Below are positions 49,123 to 60,300 of a DNA stretch of 64,000 nucleotides, one piece after another. Each line of letters opens with the position of its first letter. Within the stretch, counting starts at the first letter, position 1. The stretch spans positions 372,001 through 436,000 of the forward strand of contig QXJR01000008.1 in NCBI GenBank assembly GCA_020975725.1. Reading direction: 5' to 3'. The translations under genes and the position numbers were made by a program. The notes beneath the pieces are model-generated. The model made no database searches, had not been told where the DNA came from, and worked only from the letters and a program-made list of their open reading frames with translations. This DNA comes from Picocystis sp. L7 (lineage: Eukaryota > Chlorophyta > Picocystophyceae > Picocystales > Picocystaceae).

Positions 49123-49589
49123 CGCCTGCTTCCTATCCACCGTCTCAGTCACGACTCGTCACGGTGCTCCCCAGCCACCCCACCCCCATCCATGGACCGC
49201 GATTCCCGCTGTCCATGCGGTCTTTGCGGTCCATCTGGGTTCGTGCCCGAGCCAGGAAGGAGCCACGAAGGCCCCCCAACCACCGACGACCCCGGAGCGA
49301 TCGAGACCTCGGAAGGAGAGATCTCGATCGTAATCGATATCCTAGTTGGAAAGATCTCGATGGCCGGGTGGTGGCCCTGCGGCACCCGCCGCCTTTGACG
49401 AGACGAAACCAATCGACAACCGACGAGCGCCAGCCGCGAGCAGGGAGACCTGCGGCGAAGTAGACTTCGTCCGTGTGGATCAGGTCTGCACGTCGACGGA
49501 GGAAGGTTACTGCGAGAAAAAAGAGGGAGAAAGAAGTAGGAGTGGCCGCTGAGAACTCCCCCTCCCCCTCCGCAGCGGTGGAAAACAAC
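49123..49589. promoter_or_regulatory. Divergent promoter, IspF / glutamate-cysteine ligase
   Basis: 467 bp between two plastid-enzyme genes. Contains clustered ATCGAT and GAGATC words (49317-49365) and no coding frame with recognisable domains. Shared control is possible but not shown. Confidence 0.4.
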
Positions 49590-50993
49590 ATGCGTACGAA
49601 CAAACAGACGAGCTGTAATTTTCCATGCCGTGGTGGAAAGGCGCGTGCCACCTTCCGGGCGAGGTCCTCGGTTTCTTCTCTGGCTCCGATAACGAAAGAA
49701 GACATGGTGCAGTACATCGCGAGCGGATGCAAGCCACGCAGTCAGTGGAGGATGGGAACCGAGCACGAGAAGTTCGGCTTCCACCTGGAGACACTGCAGA
49801 GCGTCAACCACGAAGATATCGACAAAATATTCAGCAGGTTGTCGGACCGTTTTGGGTGGGAGAAGGTGTACGAAGGGGATGTAGTCATCGCGCTAAGAAT
49901 GGAGGGACAAAGTATCACCCTGGAACCAGGCGGCCAATTCGAGCTCAGTGGGGCCCCCGTTGATTCCATACATAAGACTTGCGCGGAGCTGAACAGCCAC
50001 CTGTACCAGGTGAAGATGGTCACGGAAGAACTCGGCTTCGGCTTTCTGGGTGCCGGTTTCCAACCCAAGTGGAAAGTGAGCGAGCTGCCCATGATGCCAA
50101 AGGAGAGGTACAACATCATGAGAAACCACATGCCCAAAGTGGGGACCCTCGGGCTCGACATGATGTTCCGGACATGCACTGTTCAGGTCAACTTGGACTA
50201 TGACAGCGAGAAGGACATGGTGGAGAAGTTCAGGATTGGTTTGGCCCTGCAGCCCATCTCCACTGCATTGTTTGCCAACTCACCGTTCAAAGATGGCAAA
50301 CCCAATGGGTATGTGAGCTACAGATCGCACATTTGGACGGATGTTGATAATAGCCGCTGTGGAATGCTCCCGTTTGTTTTCGACGAGGACTTTGGGTTCG
50401 AAAAGTACGTCGATTACATGTTGGATGTACCCATGTATTTTGTGTACAGGGAAGGAAAGTACATAAATGCTGCTGGACAGTCCTTTAGGGACTTCATGGA
50501 AGGCAAACTACCGGCTTTGCCAGGAGAGTATCCCACCATTAAAGACTGGGAGGATCATCTCAGTGTGGCTTTCCCAGAGGTCAGGCTGAAGAAGTTCTTG
50601 GAGATGCGCGGGGCAGATGGTGGACCATGGCGGAGGATCTGTGCACTGCCTGCACTCTGGGTGGGCTTGCTGTACGACGACCAAGCCCAGAAGGAAGCAC
50701 TGGAATACATTAAGGACTGGACACTAGATGACTTAGCTATGTTGAGAGAAGAAGTGCCTCGTACTGGCTTTGCTACTCCATTCAGAGGTAGGAAAGTACT
50801 GGATGTGGCTAGGGATGTGCTTAAAATTGCGCATGGTGGGCTGATACGGCGTGGTAAGGACGAGGGATCGTTCCTTCGGGCACTGGACGATATTGTGATG
50901 AGTGGGAAGACCCCAGCAGATATATTGCTGGACAGATACTATGGCCCTTGGGAACAGAATATCGACAAGATATTCATCGAGGAGATTTATTGA
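49590..50993 (+). CDS. Glutamate-cysteine ligase, plant type (GSH1)
   Basis: First enzyme of glutathione synthesis, about 467 aa. Plant/alpha-proteobacterial type rather than animal or E. coli type. Marks are [12 protein letters not shown] (metal and glutamate site), [57 protein letters not shown] and [19 protein letters not shown], then the [17 protein letters not shown] helix. The leader [22 protein letters not shown] lacks acids and fits a transit peptide. The two plant redox Cys positions were not mapped exactly. Length is normal; the stop is at 50993. Upstream, the frame continues into the divergent promoter and is not used. Confidence 0.93.
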   Translation: MRTNKQTSCNFPCRGGKARATFRARSSVSSLAPITKEDMVQYIASGCKPRSQWRMGTEHEKFGFHLETLQSVNHEDIDKIFSRLSDRFGWEKVYEGDVVIALRMEGQSITLEPGGQFELSGAPVDSIHKTCAELNSHLYQVKMVTEELGFGFLGAGFQPKWKVSELPMMPKERYNIMRNHMPKVGTLGLDMMFRTCTVQVNLDYDSEKDMVEKFRIGLALQPISTALFANSPFKDGKPNGYVSYRSHIWTDVDNSRCGMLPFVFDEDFGFEKYVDYMLDVPMYFVYREGKYINAAGQSFRDFMEGKLPALPGEYPTIKDWEDHLSVAFPEVRLKKFLEMRGADGGPWRRICALPALWVGLLYDDQAQKEALEYIKDWTLDDLAMLREEVPRTGFATPFRGRKVLDVARDVLKIAHGGLIRRGKDEGSFLRALDDIVMSGKTPADILLDRYYGPWEQNIDKIFIEEIY

Positions 50994-51603
50994 AACCGAA
51001 GGCCCTAGGAGTGGTTCTTCAAAGGTGGGGATTATATGCCACTTTTGCATCGCGTCATTCGTTCCCTCTCTTCGTTTGCCTCGTTATCCGCTCGTCTCAT
51101 CCATTCCTGCCTTCGTTTCACCTCTTTCCTTTCCACCCCTCGTCTCTTCCATGTCTCGTTTCCGAACCCGCCTTCCGCCCCCTTTCGAACCCGACTCGAC
51201 CGTCTTACTGACCGGGTCTGCCCACCGGGTCAAACTTCCGATCCAGAGATATCGATATCTGTTGGGGCATCGTATCGATAATCCATCGATATTCCCTGGG
51301 GAGGTCCTCCCGGTCAGGGGGAGCTTGCCGCCGCCGGAGCCACGTGCTTCGACGAAGTGGACATAGACGGACGCGCACAGGTGCGCTCGCGACACCAAAG
51401 GCCCGAAGCGAGCGTTGAAGGGGACTGTGCACGGCTTGGAAAGACGTGGGGACCCTGGGAGACCGCTGAATGCGCGCGGATCGGTCGAAAAAGCGCGAAG
51501 CACGGCCTCGATAAGCGAGCTGAAGCTGACGAGGAAGGACAACCTGCGCCTGTCTTGTGGACGACGGATTGGCGCTGTCGCACTTTCCTCTAGACACGAC
51601 GCT
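50994..51603. other. Intergenic, 0.6 kb
   Basis: Between GSH1 and eIF4G. The 51180-51300 part carries CCTTTCGAACCCG, ACCGGGTC and a dense cluster of palindromic ATCGAT words (GATATCGATATC near 51248-51259, then TATCGATA and ATCGATAT). No RNA gene or repeat family recognised. Confidence 0.4.
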
Positions 51604-54044
51604 ATGGAAGACGTGGTGTTACGACCTGGTGGTACCTTCGGAGGGTTGGGACCTTTCGCCATGGCACCGCCAGGAATGAAACGCAGGCCAGACGGAGGGT
51701 TTGAGAAGGCCAAGCTGGTACGGCTGTGCAAGACACCGGCGACGCGAAACCAAGTGATACGCGGACGATGAATGCTGCTCGTACTTGGGCCGATGAGACG
51801 TTGAATGCATGGTTGCTGACGCCGAAAGATGTGTGTAGGCGCCCCGAGGAAGTGGGAAATCCGGTCAAGACAGGAAAAGATACTCTCGGGAGTTTTTGCT
51901 GGAGTTCAAGGAAGTGCGTGTGAAGCGGCAAGAGCCCGGAATCTCCCTCGTTGATTCGCTTTGTTGATCCTGTTACTAACCAGCGGAAATGTTTGCTGTT
52001 GTGCAGAAATGCATGGATGCTCCTCTGGGGATGAACCTCGACCTGCAAGAGCTCATGGAGGGAACCGGAGAGGATGGTGTAGATCCTACCCGTGCTGGTG
52101 TCATGTGGGGTGGGGATGATCAACGGGATTGGCATGCAAGGAAGCCTTTGACAGGGGATGAGCACGTTGCACCGCCGAAACGCATGGAAGCCTCAGGGGA
52201 ACCCAAAGCAAGCAAGTCTGGTGATGGTGAAAGGGAGAAACGCGTGCAGGCACCAGAAATAAAGATGCACAAAGCAGCCAATGCCTGGTCAGCAGGGACC
52301 ACCACAAAAGACGATGATGAGAAGGTTGTCAGAACCATCAAGGGTATTCTTAACAAATTGACGCCTGACAAATTTGATAGACTTGCCAAGCAAGCCCTGG
52401 ATGCAGGTATCAACTCCGCGCCGCTTCTGCAGAGGTGTATATCTCTTGTCTTTGAGAAGGCCGTTGCTGAGCCAACCTTTTGTCCCCTGTATGCAAAGCT
52501 CTGCAAGAGGCTGAGTGATAGCCTTCCGAACTTCCCTTCAGAGGAAGGGGATAACAGACCCATTACCTTTCGTCGTGTCCTCCTGAATACTTGCCAGGAT
52601 GAGTTTGAGGGAACGGCGCTGGAGAAGGATAAAGCAGATAGCATAAATGCCGCGCGCGAGAGGGAGATGGCCGAGAGGGCCGTCAAGCAGAGGACACTTG
52701 GAAATATCCGTCTTATCGGTGAGCTCTTTAAGGAGAAGATGGTCCCAGAGCAGATCATTCAAGTGTGCATTACTGAGCTGGTGGGGGGTGGAGGATCTTT
52801 GTCGGAAGAGAATATTGAGGCGCTTTGCCAGCTGATGTCTGTTACGGGAAAGCTTCTGGACTCTTCCTCAACGGCAAGGCCAATGGTCGATTCTTGCATG
52901 TCAAGGCTGCAAAAGATTTCAGGCACTTCCACCCTACCTTCAAGAATACGTTTCATGATCAAGGTAAGTTTCTTTTCGTACTCGAGAAAGTCAATGTCAG
53001 TTGCAAAGAAGAAAAACAACCATCAATCCTTTACCAGTGCTGAGCGCAACGTGATGGCGGAATCTAAGGGTCTGAGCAACATCGCTCGCTTGCGAATACG
53101 TGCTTATGCGTTGAGGGGTTGCTGACATTGTTTTTCTTTGTGCATAAAAGGATATCTTGGATATGAGGAATACTGGTTGGGCATCGAGGAGGGGATTCTC
53201 TGAGGTAAAGACCATTGACCAGGTTCACAAGGAGGCGGCTGCGGAACTTGGAGTTACGTTTGCTGCCGTAAAGCAAATGACCGGCGACTTGGACGAGGAT
53301 TTGTTTCCAGCATTGAAGAGCGGCGATTTGGGATGGGATGCCGTGGAGCTTGGAGCCAGCAACAAACTCGGGGACGGTAACTTCAGTTCCTTGGTTGGCA
53401 CTCCACCCCCACTTCCTGAAATCGTTGTGAGAAAGGCTCAAGCTTCCAGCGATGCTAGTCTTTCAGAAGAAGAGAAGGAGCGCAAGATTGATTCCATGCT
53501 AGAAGAGTACTGCATGGCAATCGATCTGAAAGAGGCTGCGACGTGTGTGGAAGAGCTGCACGACCCCGATTATGGTGCTCGTGTGGTGAGCAAGACCGTG
53601 GAGAAGATCATCGACAGCATGAAGGACAAGGAGGTCGAGGTGTTGTCCAATCTCATCCTTGGTTTTGTAGAGAAGGATGTAGTTACTTTAGACCAGGTGA
53701 TGGAAGGGCTGCGTGTCCATACGGACATGCTGGAGGACCTTGCTCTCGACGCCCCCAAGGCCCCTGGGCGTTTGGGCGACCTTTTTGGAGCGGGCGTGGT
53801 GGCGGAGGTATTCTCCTTGGCAGATCTGCCCGACCTCTGTGGGCCCACGGAGGACGCTCTCACTCGTCGTGACTTTGTGTCCAGTGCTCTTCTGGCCATT
53901 CAATCCAAGGTGGGCAAGGCCTCCCTCTTGGATCTCTGTCGCGAGTCTGGCTGGTCCTCCACCGACCTGCTTGCTGGTGATCCTGAGTTCGACGATCCAG
54001 TGGAGTCCTATTTGGAATCCAAGGGTCTGGTCGACCTCCCCTGA
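51604..54044 (+). CDS. eIF4G-like translation initiation factor (about 4 exons)
   Basis: Scaffold of cap-dependent initiation, about 690 aa. Exon 2 (51839-51913, 75 nt) encodes RKRYSREFLLEFKE, the eIF4E-binding motif. Exon 3 (52007-52963) carries the MIF4G domain (VVRTIKGILNKLTPDKF, TFRRVLLNTCQDEFE, LGNIRLIGELFKEKM). Exon 4 (53151-54044) completes it and adds an MA3 domain (IDSMLEEYCMAIDLKEAATCVEEL). Introns are inferred: donor GTGCGT at 51914 with acceptor GTGCAG ending 52006, and donor GTAAGT at 52964 with acceptor AAAAG ending 53150, both in phase (FMIK-DILDMRNTGW). Exon 1 (from 51604) and its donor are less certain (51718 or 51754). The layout is closer to plant eIFiso4G than to long eIF4G. 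Confidence 0.87.
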
Positions 54045-54214
54045 TCCATCCCCCTTGTATTCCAAGTCCTCTTGTACGCCCCTGGACCCCTCCCTCCCCC
54101 CACCCACCCCCTGCGAATGAGGAGAATATTCGCAAGGGTGGATGGACCACCCGACGTGGTGTTCGGTTTCGTGCATCGACATCGGTTCGTGGTGCATCAC
54201 TGGCGGCGCACGTC

Positions 54215-56434
54215 ATGGCTCCTACCTCGGACGTGAAGGCACAGGCGACCAAGAGCACGAAGGAGAAGGTGGTGGAGAAGAAGAAGGGCAGGAAAGACAA
54301 GGAGACGGACCTGGAAAGGGAGAGGAAAAGGAAGGAAGAGAAGGAGAAGAAGAAGAAGGACGAAGACAAACGACGCAAAGAAGAGGAGAAGAAGAAATCC
54401 ACCAAGAAAACCATTCCCAAGATGGAGAAGGTCCTCAAAGAAAACAAAGGAAGCGGATACCTCGAGGGATTCGATCTGCCGCCCTCGTCCGACGAAGACG
54501 AAGACACAGAACGAGAAAAACGAGGAGGAAAACAAGAGGAGGGGACACTGGTGGTGCAGCACACGCAGAAGGAAGATCGCAAGAAGCTTCAGAAAGAGAG
54601 GATGCAAGCGATGAAAATGGCCGAAGCCAAGAGAGAAGCCGTGAAGGACGACGATAACGTCTTCGACGTGTCCTTCGAGACCTCCCAGCTGCAAGAATCG
54701 GAAGCCGCCGCACACTCAAGAGACGTCCGGGTGGAGAAGCTCACCATGCGAGCCAAGGGGAAAATCCTGCTGGACAACGCATCGCTGTCCATCGTCAACG
54801 GGAGGAGGTACGGTTTGGTGGGACCGAATGGCAAAGGCAAATCCACGCTCTTGCGCATGATTGCACGACGCCAAATCCCTGTACCGGACTATATCGACGT
54901 GTTGCTGGTCGAACAGGAAGTGGTCGGTGACGATTGCACCGCTTTGGAAGCGGTGGTGGCTGCTGACGTTGAGCTCATGAATCTGAGGGAAGAAGAAAAG
55001 GAGCTCAACGAAAAGCTGGGATCACTGACCCTTGATGGAAGGGAGGGTACTGCCACTGCAGCAGAAGAGAATGCGGACGAGGAAGCCAACCAGAGGCTCA
55101 ACGAGATCTACGAGAGGATGCAGGAGCTGGGGAGCTCGACGGCCGAGGCACGCGCGTCCAAAATTTTGCACGGGTTGGGATTCACAGAGGCCATGCAAAG
55201 GAGACCCACCAAATCCTTTTCCGGAGGTTGGAGAATGCGTATCTCCCTTGCCCGAGCGCTCTACATCAAGCCCACACTACTGCTATTGGACGAACCCACC
55301 AACCACTTGGACCTACGTGCAGTCCTTTGGCTGGAAGAGTACCTGAACCGATGGAAGAAGACGTTGGTGGTCGTTTCTCATGATCGCGAGTTTTTGAATA
55401 GCATCACCACGGATATCATTCACTTGCACGACGAGACACTGACAAACTACCGGGGTAACTTTGTTCAGTTTGAGGAGATGTACGAGCAGAAGAGGAGGGA
55501 AGTGAATAAGGCCTTCGAGCGCTACGAGAAGCAGATGAAGGCAGCCAAGGCCAGTGGCAGCAAGGTCAAGCAGAACAAGGTTCAGGAGAAAGCAAAGCAG
55601 CAGCAGAAGGACAAGGCGAAGCGTGGAGCAGGCAAAAAGGGAGGGGCTGCAGAGGAGGACGTCGCGGTCGTGCCAAAGAAGTGGAACGATTACTCGGTCA
55701 ATTTCCACTTCCCTGAACCAACCGAGTTGACACCTCCACTGCTGCAGCTGATCGATGCTGGTTTCATGTACCCGGGGAGGGAGGATTTCCGCATGAGCAA
55801 CTTGAACCTTGGGGTGGACATGGGTTCTCGGGTGGCTATCGTTGGACCCAACGGTGCAGGTAAGTCTACTCTGCTCAACCTTTTGGCTGGGGATTTGGAG
55901 CCGACGGAGGGTGAGATGAGGAGGAGCCACAGGCTTAGGATTGGTCGTTACTCCCAGCACTTTGTGGATGTGTTGACCATGGACACGAACCCAGTATCGT
56001 ACTTGTTGGAGAAGTTCCCTCAGGAAGCAACGAAGCCCGAGCAAATGCGTGCGATATTGGGCAAGTTCGGCTTGGCTGGTCACAATCACCTCCAACCCAT
56101 TTTGAAGCTTTCGGGGGGTCAGAAGGCTCGGGTAGTATTTGCTGCCATCAGCTTGTCCAATCCTCACATCCTGCTTTTGGACGAGCCCACCAACCACTTG
56201 GACATGCAGAGCATTGACGCCCTAGCCGACGCATTGGAGGAGTACACCGGTGGCGTGATCATCGTCAGCCACGATGCACGTCTCCTGTCTCGTGTTTGCG
56301 ACGACGAGGAGCGTGCCGAGGTTTGGATCGTGGACAACGGCACAGTCACCCGTTACAACGGCGATTTCGAGGACTACCGCGACGATCTCATCCGCGAGAT
56401 TGTGGCGGAACAGGACGAAGAAGAAGCGCCTTGA
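54215..56434 (+). CDS. ABC-F ATPase (GCN20/ABCF1-like)
   Basis: Two ABC domains, no membrane segment, about 739 aa; ABC-F proteins act on ribosomes in translation and the GCN2 stress pathway. The first 135 residues are a charged KEKK/EEKK coiled region, the N-terminal extension of the ABCF1/GCN20 group. Domain 1: Walker A GPNGKGKST, signature SGGWRMRISLARAL, Walker B LLLLDEPTNHLD. Domain 2: GPNGAGKST, LSGGQKARVVFA, LLLDEPTNHLD. A Lys/Gln-rich linker (about 430-480) separates them. Complete frame with a clear ATG. It lies 170 bp downstream of eIF4G on the same strand; that both act in translation may be chance. Confidence 0.92.
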   Translation: MAPTSDVKAQATKSTKEKVVEKKKGRKDKETDLERERKRKEEKEKKKKDEDKRRKEEEKKKSTKKTIPKMEKVLKENKGSGYLEGFDLPPSSDEDEDTEREKRGGKQEEGTLVVQHTQKEDRKKLQKERMQAMKMAEAKREAVKDDDNVFDVSFETSQLQESEAAAHSRDVRVEKLTMRAKGKILLDNASLSIVNGRRYGLVGPNGKGKSTLLRMIARRQIPVPDYIDVLLVEQEVVGDDCTALEAVVAADVELMNLREEEKELNEKLGSLTLDGREGTATAAEENADEEANQRLNEIYERMQELGSSTAEARASKILHGLGFTEAMQRRPTKSFSGGWRMRISLARALYIKPTLLLLDEPTNHLDLRAVLWLEEYLNRWKKTLVVVSHDREFLNSITTDIIHLHDETLTNYRGNFVQFEEMYEQKRREVNKAFERYEKQMKAAKASGSKVKQNKVQEKAKQQQKDKAKRGAGKKGGAAEEDVAVVPKKWNDYSVNFHFPEPTELTPPLLQLIDAGFMYPGREDFRMSNLNLGVDMGSRVAIVGPNGAGKSTLLNLLAGDLEPTEGEMRRSHRLRIGRYSQHFVDVLTMDTNPVSYLLEKFPQEATKPEQMRAILGKFGLAGHNHLQPILKLSGGQKARVVFAAISLSNPHILLLDEPTNHLDMQSIDALADALEEYTGGVIIVSHDARLLSRVCDDEERAEVWIVDNGTVTRYNGDFEDYRDDLIREIVAEQDEEEAP

Positions 56435-56757
56435 TGGTTGGTTCCTCGATGGGTTTTTGGTTTTTGGTCCCACCTGTTGTGTTTCTCCATACCTTCCCGT
56501 CCCCGTTCCCGTCTCGCGTCTCCATCTAAACCCGCCCACGACCGGCTTTCTCCCGATCAAGTGTCCGGTTCTCTCCCGGGTGTCTCGTTCCAACCCCCTC
56601 CCCCCCCGACGTTGGGGAAGGATCCCGGGTTCGTTCCCGGTTCCAAAGGAGGATCGGGTCGGTTCAAACGGGGATCCGAACCCGGGTTCCATCGGATCCA
56701 TTGGAACCACACCAACCCAAGCTCGTGGACACGAGATCCATTGGTTGTCGCCAAGCG
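56435..56757. promoter_or_regulatory. Intergenic upstream of coatomer zeta
   Basis: 323 bp. Contains a perfect 12-bp palindrome GAACCCGGGTTC (56678-56689), a half-matching CCCGGGTTCG (56624-56633), GGATCC words and GGTTCCAAAGG, the most compact example of the recurrent upstream signature. Confidence 0.45.
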
Positions 56758-57195
56758 ATGTTCGCCTGCTGGCTGCTGTGGACGGCAGAAGGACACCTGG
56801 TGGTCGCACGTGCCTACGAAACAGGCGTGAAGAAGGACGTGCGAAAGCTGGCGAAGCGAACCTTCCCGCACATCGCAGCACGGGAACCAGGAGGGAGCGC
56901 CTTCGTGGTGGACGTCGAAGACGAAGGAAGTGGACGCAACGTTGCGTTCCAGAAGCGAGAAGACGTGGTCGTGGCGGCCGTGTTCGACGCTAGAGAGAGC
57001 GAACTGGCGACGCTGGACCTGCTGCAGATGTACCTCTACGCGCTGGAAGTGATGCTCGGTGGGTTGGACGCCAGGCGAGTTCTGCGCGAAACAACCACGG
57101 CGAGAGACGTGCTCGACGAGATCGTCGTAGGAGGATTCGTGGTGGAAACGGACGTGAACGCGGTGCTGCAGAGAGTGCGAGAGAACCAAAGGTGA
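56758..57195 (+). CDS. Coatomer zeta subunit (COPI), longin-like
   Basis: 145 aa, small longin-fold subunit of COPI vesicle coats. The N-terminal strand MFACWLLWTAEGHLVVARAY is followed by a loop and a long helix VFDARESELATLDLLQMYLYALEVML. The C-terminal block ARDVLDEIVVGGFVVETDVNAVLQRV matches the LDEIVDGGxxLETDPxxI ending that zeta shares with AP sigma. I prefer zeta because of the ETD-x-N ending and helix, but an AP sigma chain is the alternative. The upstream in-frame extension (from 56701) is ignored. RER1, which travels in COPI vesicles, is in the same window. Confidence 0.65.
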   Translation: MFACWLLWTAEGHLVVARAYETGVKKDVRKLAKRTFPHIAAREPGGSAFVVDVEDEGSGRNVAFQKREDVVVAAVFDARESELATLDLLQMYLYALEVMLGGLDARRVLRETTTARDVLDEIVVGGFVVETDVNAVLQRVRENQR

Positions 57196-57387
57196 GGAGG
57201 ACGCGAAAAGGGACGGCGAAACGCCAAGCGTGGACGAAACTGACCGTGAAAGGATTTATTGTCGAAACGAACGCAACCGACGACGGAAGTAGCCTGCAAA
57301 GGTCGCACGGGATCGCACCACCTCGAAGCGCCAGGATGCCGACAGGACAACGAATGACGCTGTGATGGATGCGAAACGCGACGACGG

Positions 57388-60300
57388 CTACGAATCCACC
57401 GCTTGCAGTCCCAGTGTAGCGGTGAATAGAGCGTGTCTGAGCGTCTCGAGTGGATACTCCTCCAACCGTGTGTGTTGCGTGAGGAGCGTGAACACCTCGT
57501 CGATGTTCAAAGTGTCGGAAACAGGTGCTCCGGCGCAGAAACTCTGGTTTCCATAGCAGTACACCGCCGCCTGATGCACTGCAGTCTGCTGCAAGGCCAT
57601 TAGATAGGATTCGTCGCTTTCTCCTACACGAGCATGAGCCAATTCCTCCCAGTCTGTCACATCAGCTGCTGCACGCCAAGCTGCTTCAAGGCGCTTCAAA
57701 TGACTCCGCCGGAACCCATCACCAGCTGCTGCGAAGACCGCAAATGCAAGGGAAAGCTTGGACGGGGCAGTCTCCCGCAGGGCTGCATCCACCATTTCCA
57801 CCGGACTCATAATGGGATCTTTGTTGGAGCCAATGGAGATCTCAGTCTGTATGTCGAGCAATGTCAAGGCACTGTCCACATCGATCACCTTCTCTGAATG
57901 GTGATCCTCTCCGCCTGCCAGAAGAGAGAGCTTCTGGAGTGACAGGCGTCGGTATGACTGTTCCACTGAAAGACCGTTTTCTTTAGAAAGTACCTCAAGG
58001 GTACGGCTTGCCGATATGTGCTTTCTCATTTTGATTTCCTGCAACCAGCGCAAGCGAAGGAGTGGTTGTAGAAAACCAATCAGTTCCTCATCGAATTCAC
58101 TGGGCAAGTGCATGAGCTCAAATTCCCTTTTCCGATCGAGGAGCCACTGGAAATAAAAATTGCTAAATTTGCCATCAAACTGGGCGTTGCTCTCCAAATG
58201 CCGCATGTAATCGAAGAGCATGCCTTCGTTCCCGATGGTTTCACACAACTGCGCAAGACAAGCATACCCATGGTGCCTGACTGCCAAAGAAGCAATCGCG
58301 TCGACGGCCTCTTGACCTCCATCATCCAGTGCGTGCTCCAATAGAGCAGCAAGTAGTCTGTCGCGTGTGGCTGCATATTCACGGAATAACGATTGCTGAA
58401 CATCAGAGCCAATCAAAGCTGATTCTACTGCAAGCCTGTGTGAGTCCAGGAGTTGAGATGCAAGCTCCAATAACCGTCCTCGGGCAGCAGGCACTTGCTC
58501 CGGATCTACAGCACTCAATGCATTGGACGCATTCAGCACGGCTTCAGTGGCAGATGCAAGCATGCCAATGATCCGCTTGCTGCCCAACCAAGGTGAAATG
58601 CTGGACCCTCCTGTCGCATACGCGAAGGCAGATGGAAATCTTTCTGAAATGGACTTCCAGGCTTCTGAACTGCTTTCTACGGCACTCAGGACGCAAGCTG
58701 TACCGGCTTCTAGTACACCCCAACCTGCTGCTGCCTCCTCTGCCACATGAAATCGGCTTGAGAATTTCTTTTGAAGTGCTACCAAAAGACAATCACATGA
58801 GGAGGCTCTAGAGTACACGACCTCTTCTGGAGGACGAGACGTGAGAGCCACATGAAGGGACTTGATCTCTTCACCGGCCAGGGACAAGCATTCCCGCAAG
58901 AAAGGGAGCGATGGGTGCTCATTGGTTGAAAGCAAGTTTTCAGCTTCCCGAAGAGCAAGCAAAAACTCAATCTTCATGGACAATGCGAACAGAGTGCTCA
59001 AGGACTCTGGCTTGAGAAGATCAAAACACCCAGTTGCGGACAATAAGTCAAGATAATTGTTGAAGCGGCCCTTCTTATCCACAAGCTGTGCGCCCATATT
59101 TGCCAGGGAGGCGTCTTCTCCTCCCCAGTGCTTGAAAAGTGTGTCCACGATCTCTTTGCCAACTGTGAGGAAAGGGTTGGTTTCTGCCTTTGTAAACGCC
59201 CCTAAAGACATGAGTCGTGCCCGAAAGTCAGCTGCCTTGTCTGGGTCTGCCATCTCCCTCCCTTGGGAAAGTGCATGCCTCAACTCGTCCAGCGCCAATT
59301 CGCACATCCTTGTTGCAGATGCCATATCCGCGTCCGGTGTCATTTGTCTGTGCGAAGGGATATGCATCGGCACGGACATCACACCCGCACTGGGATCTAA
59401 AAACAACCAGCTGGTGCACGTTTTGGATGGACAGGCATCAAGCACTGGATTGTCGTAGCAGGAGGCGAATTTCTGCACGGAGCTCCCATGACAAGTCAGC
59501 ACCCTTCCTTCTCTACCCAACACAAGAAACTCTGGAACAGAGCGAGCGTTATCGGGATCTGGGAGCAGGCAACGCAACAGAACATCCTTGCATGCTGCAC
59601 CCGACCAGAACCCCTTTGCCAATCCCCTGTACAGCTTGACTGGTTGACAAGCAAACGCTTCTGCGTCACGCTCGACTCGCACATCGAGGGCACAGAGTCC
59701 TCTCTGCTGCATCCTCGCAAGCACAACAACACGTTTACCTACAGTGCAGAAGTTGTTGATTTCGCAGTTGTCATCCAGCTCTTGCTTGAAGTGAGCACGC
59801 ACGTCCAAGTTGCCCTCCAGGGTGTAGCTGTCTAGATGGTCTCGGTCCCCCGCCCACACTTGCAGCTCTCTATCATCGAGGGCGAGTATGATGCCGTCCT
59901 TTTCCCTCCAAGCCAGCTGTTTGATCGGCGAGACCTCTTGTTGCTTCCACAGCAGCGAACCGATGCGTTGGATGACGCCGACGCCTTGTCCTCTTTCGAG
60001 GGCTCTGGGTTTCGACGGCTCTCCGCGTTCGTCCAAGACCACGTGCACGATTTTACCTCCGGACGTTCCGAAGATCACGTGGGATTTCCCTTCGTCGGCG
60101 TGCCTGATGGTGTGCACGGCGACGAGTCGCTCGCCTTCGCTTCGCTTCGCTTTGGGATCGTCAGGCGCCTTCACTTTCCTGGTGATGGCGTTTCTCTTGC
60201 CGTCTTGTTTCGTCCAGATTCTTCCGCCGCCATTTTCCAGGCACGCTGCGACCGCCATGCTCCCTCTTCTCACCGCGACGTGCGCATCCACGATCACGCC

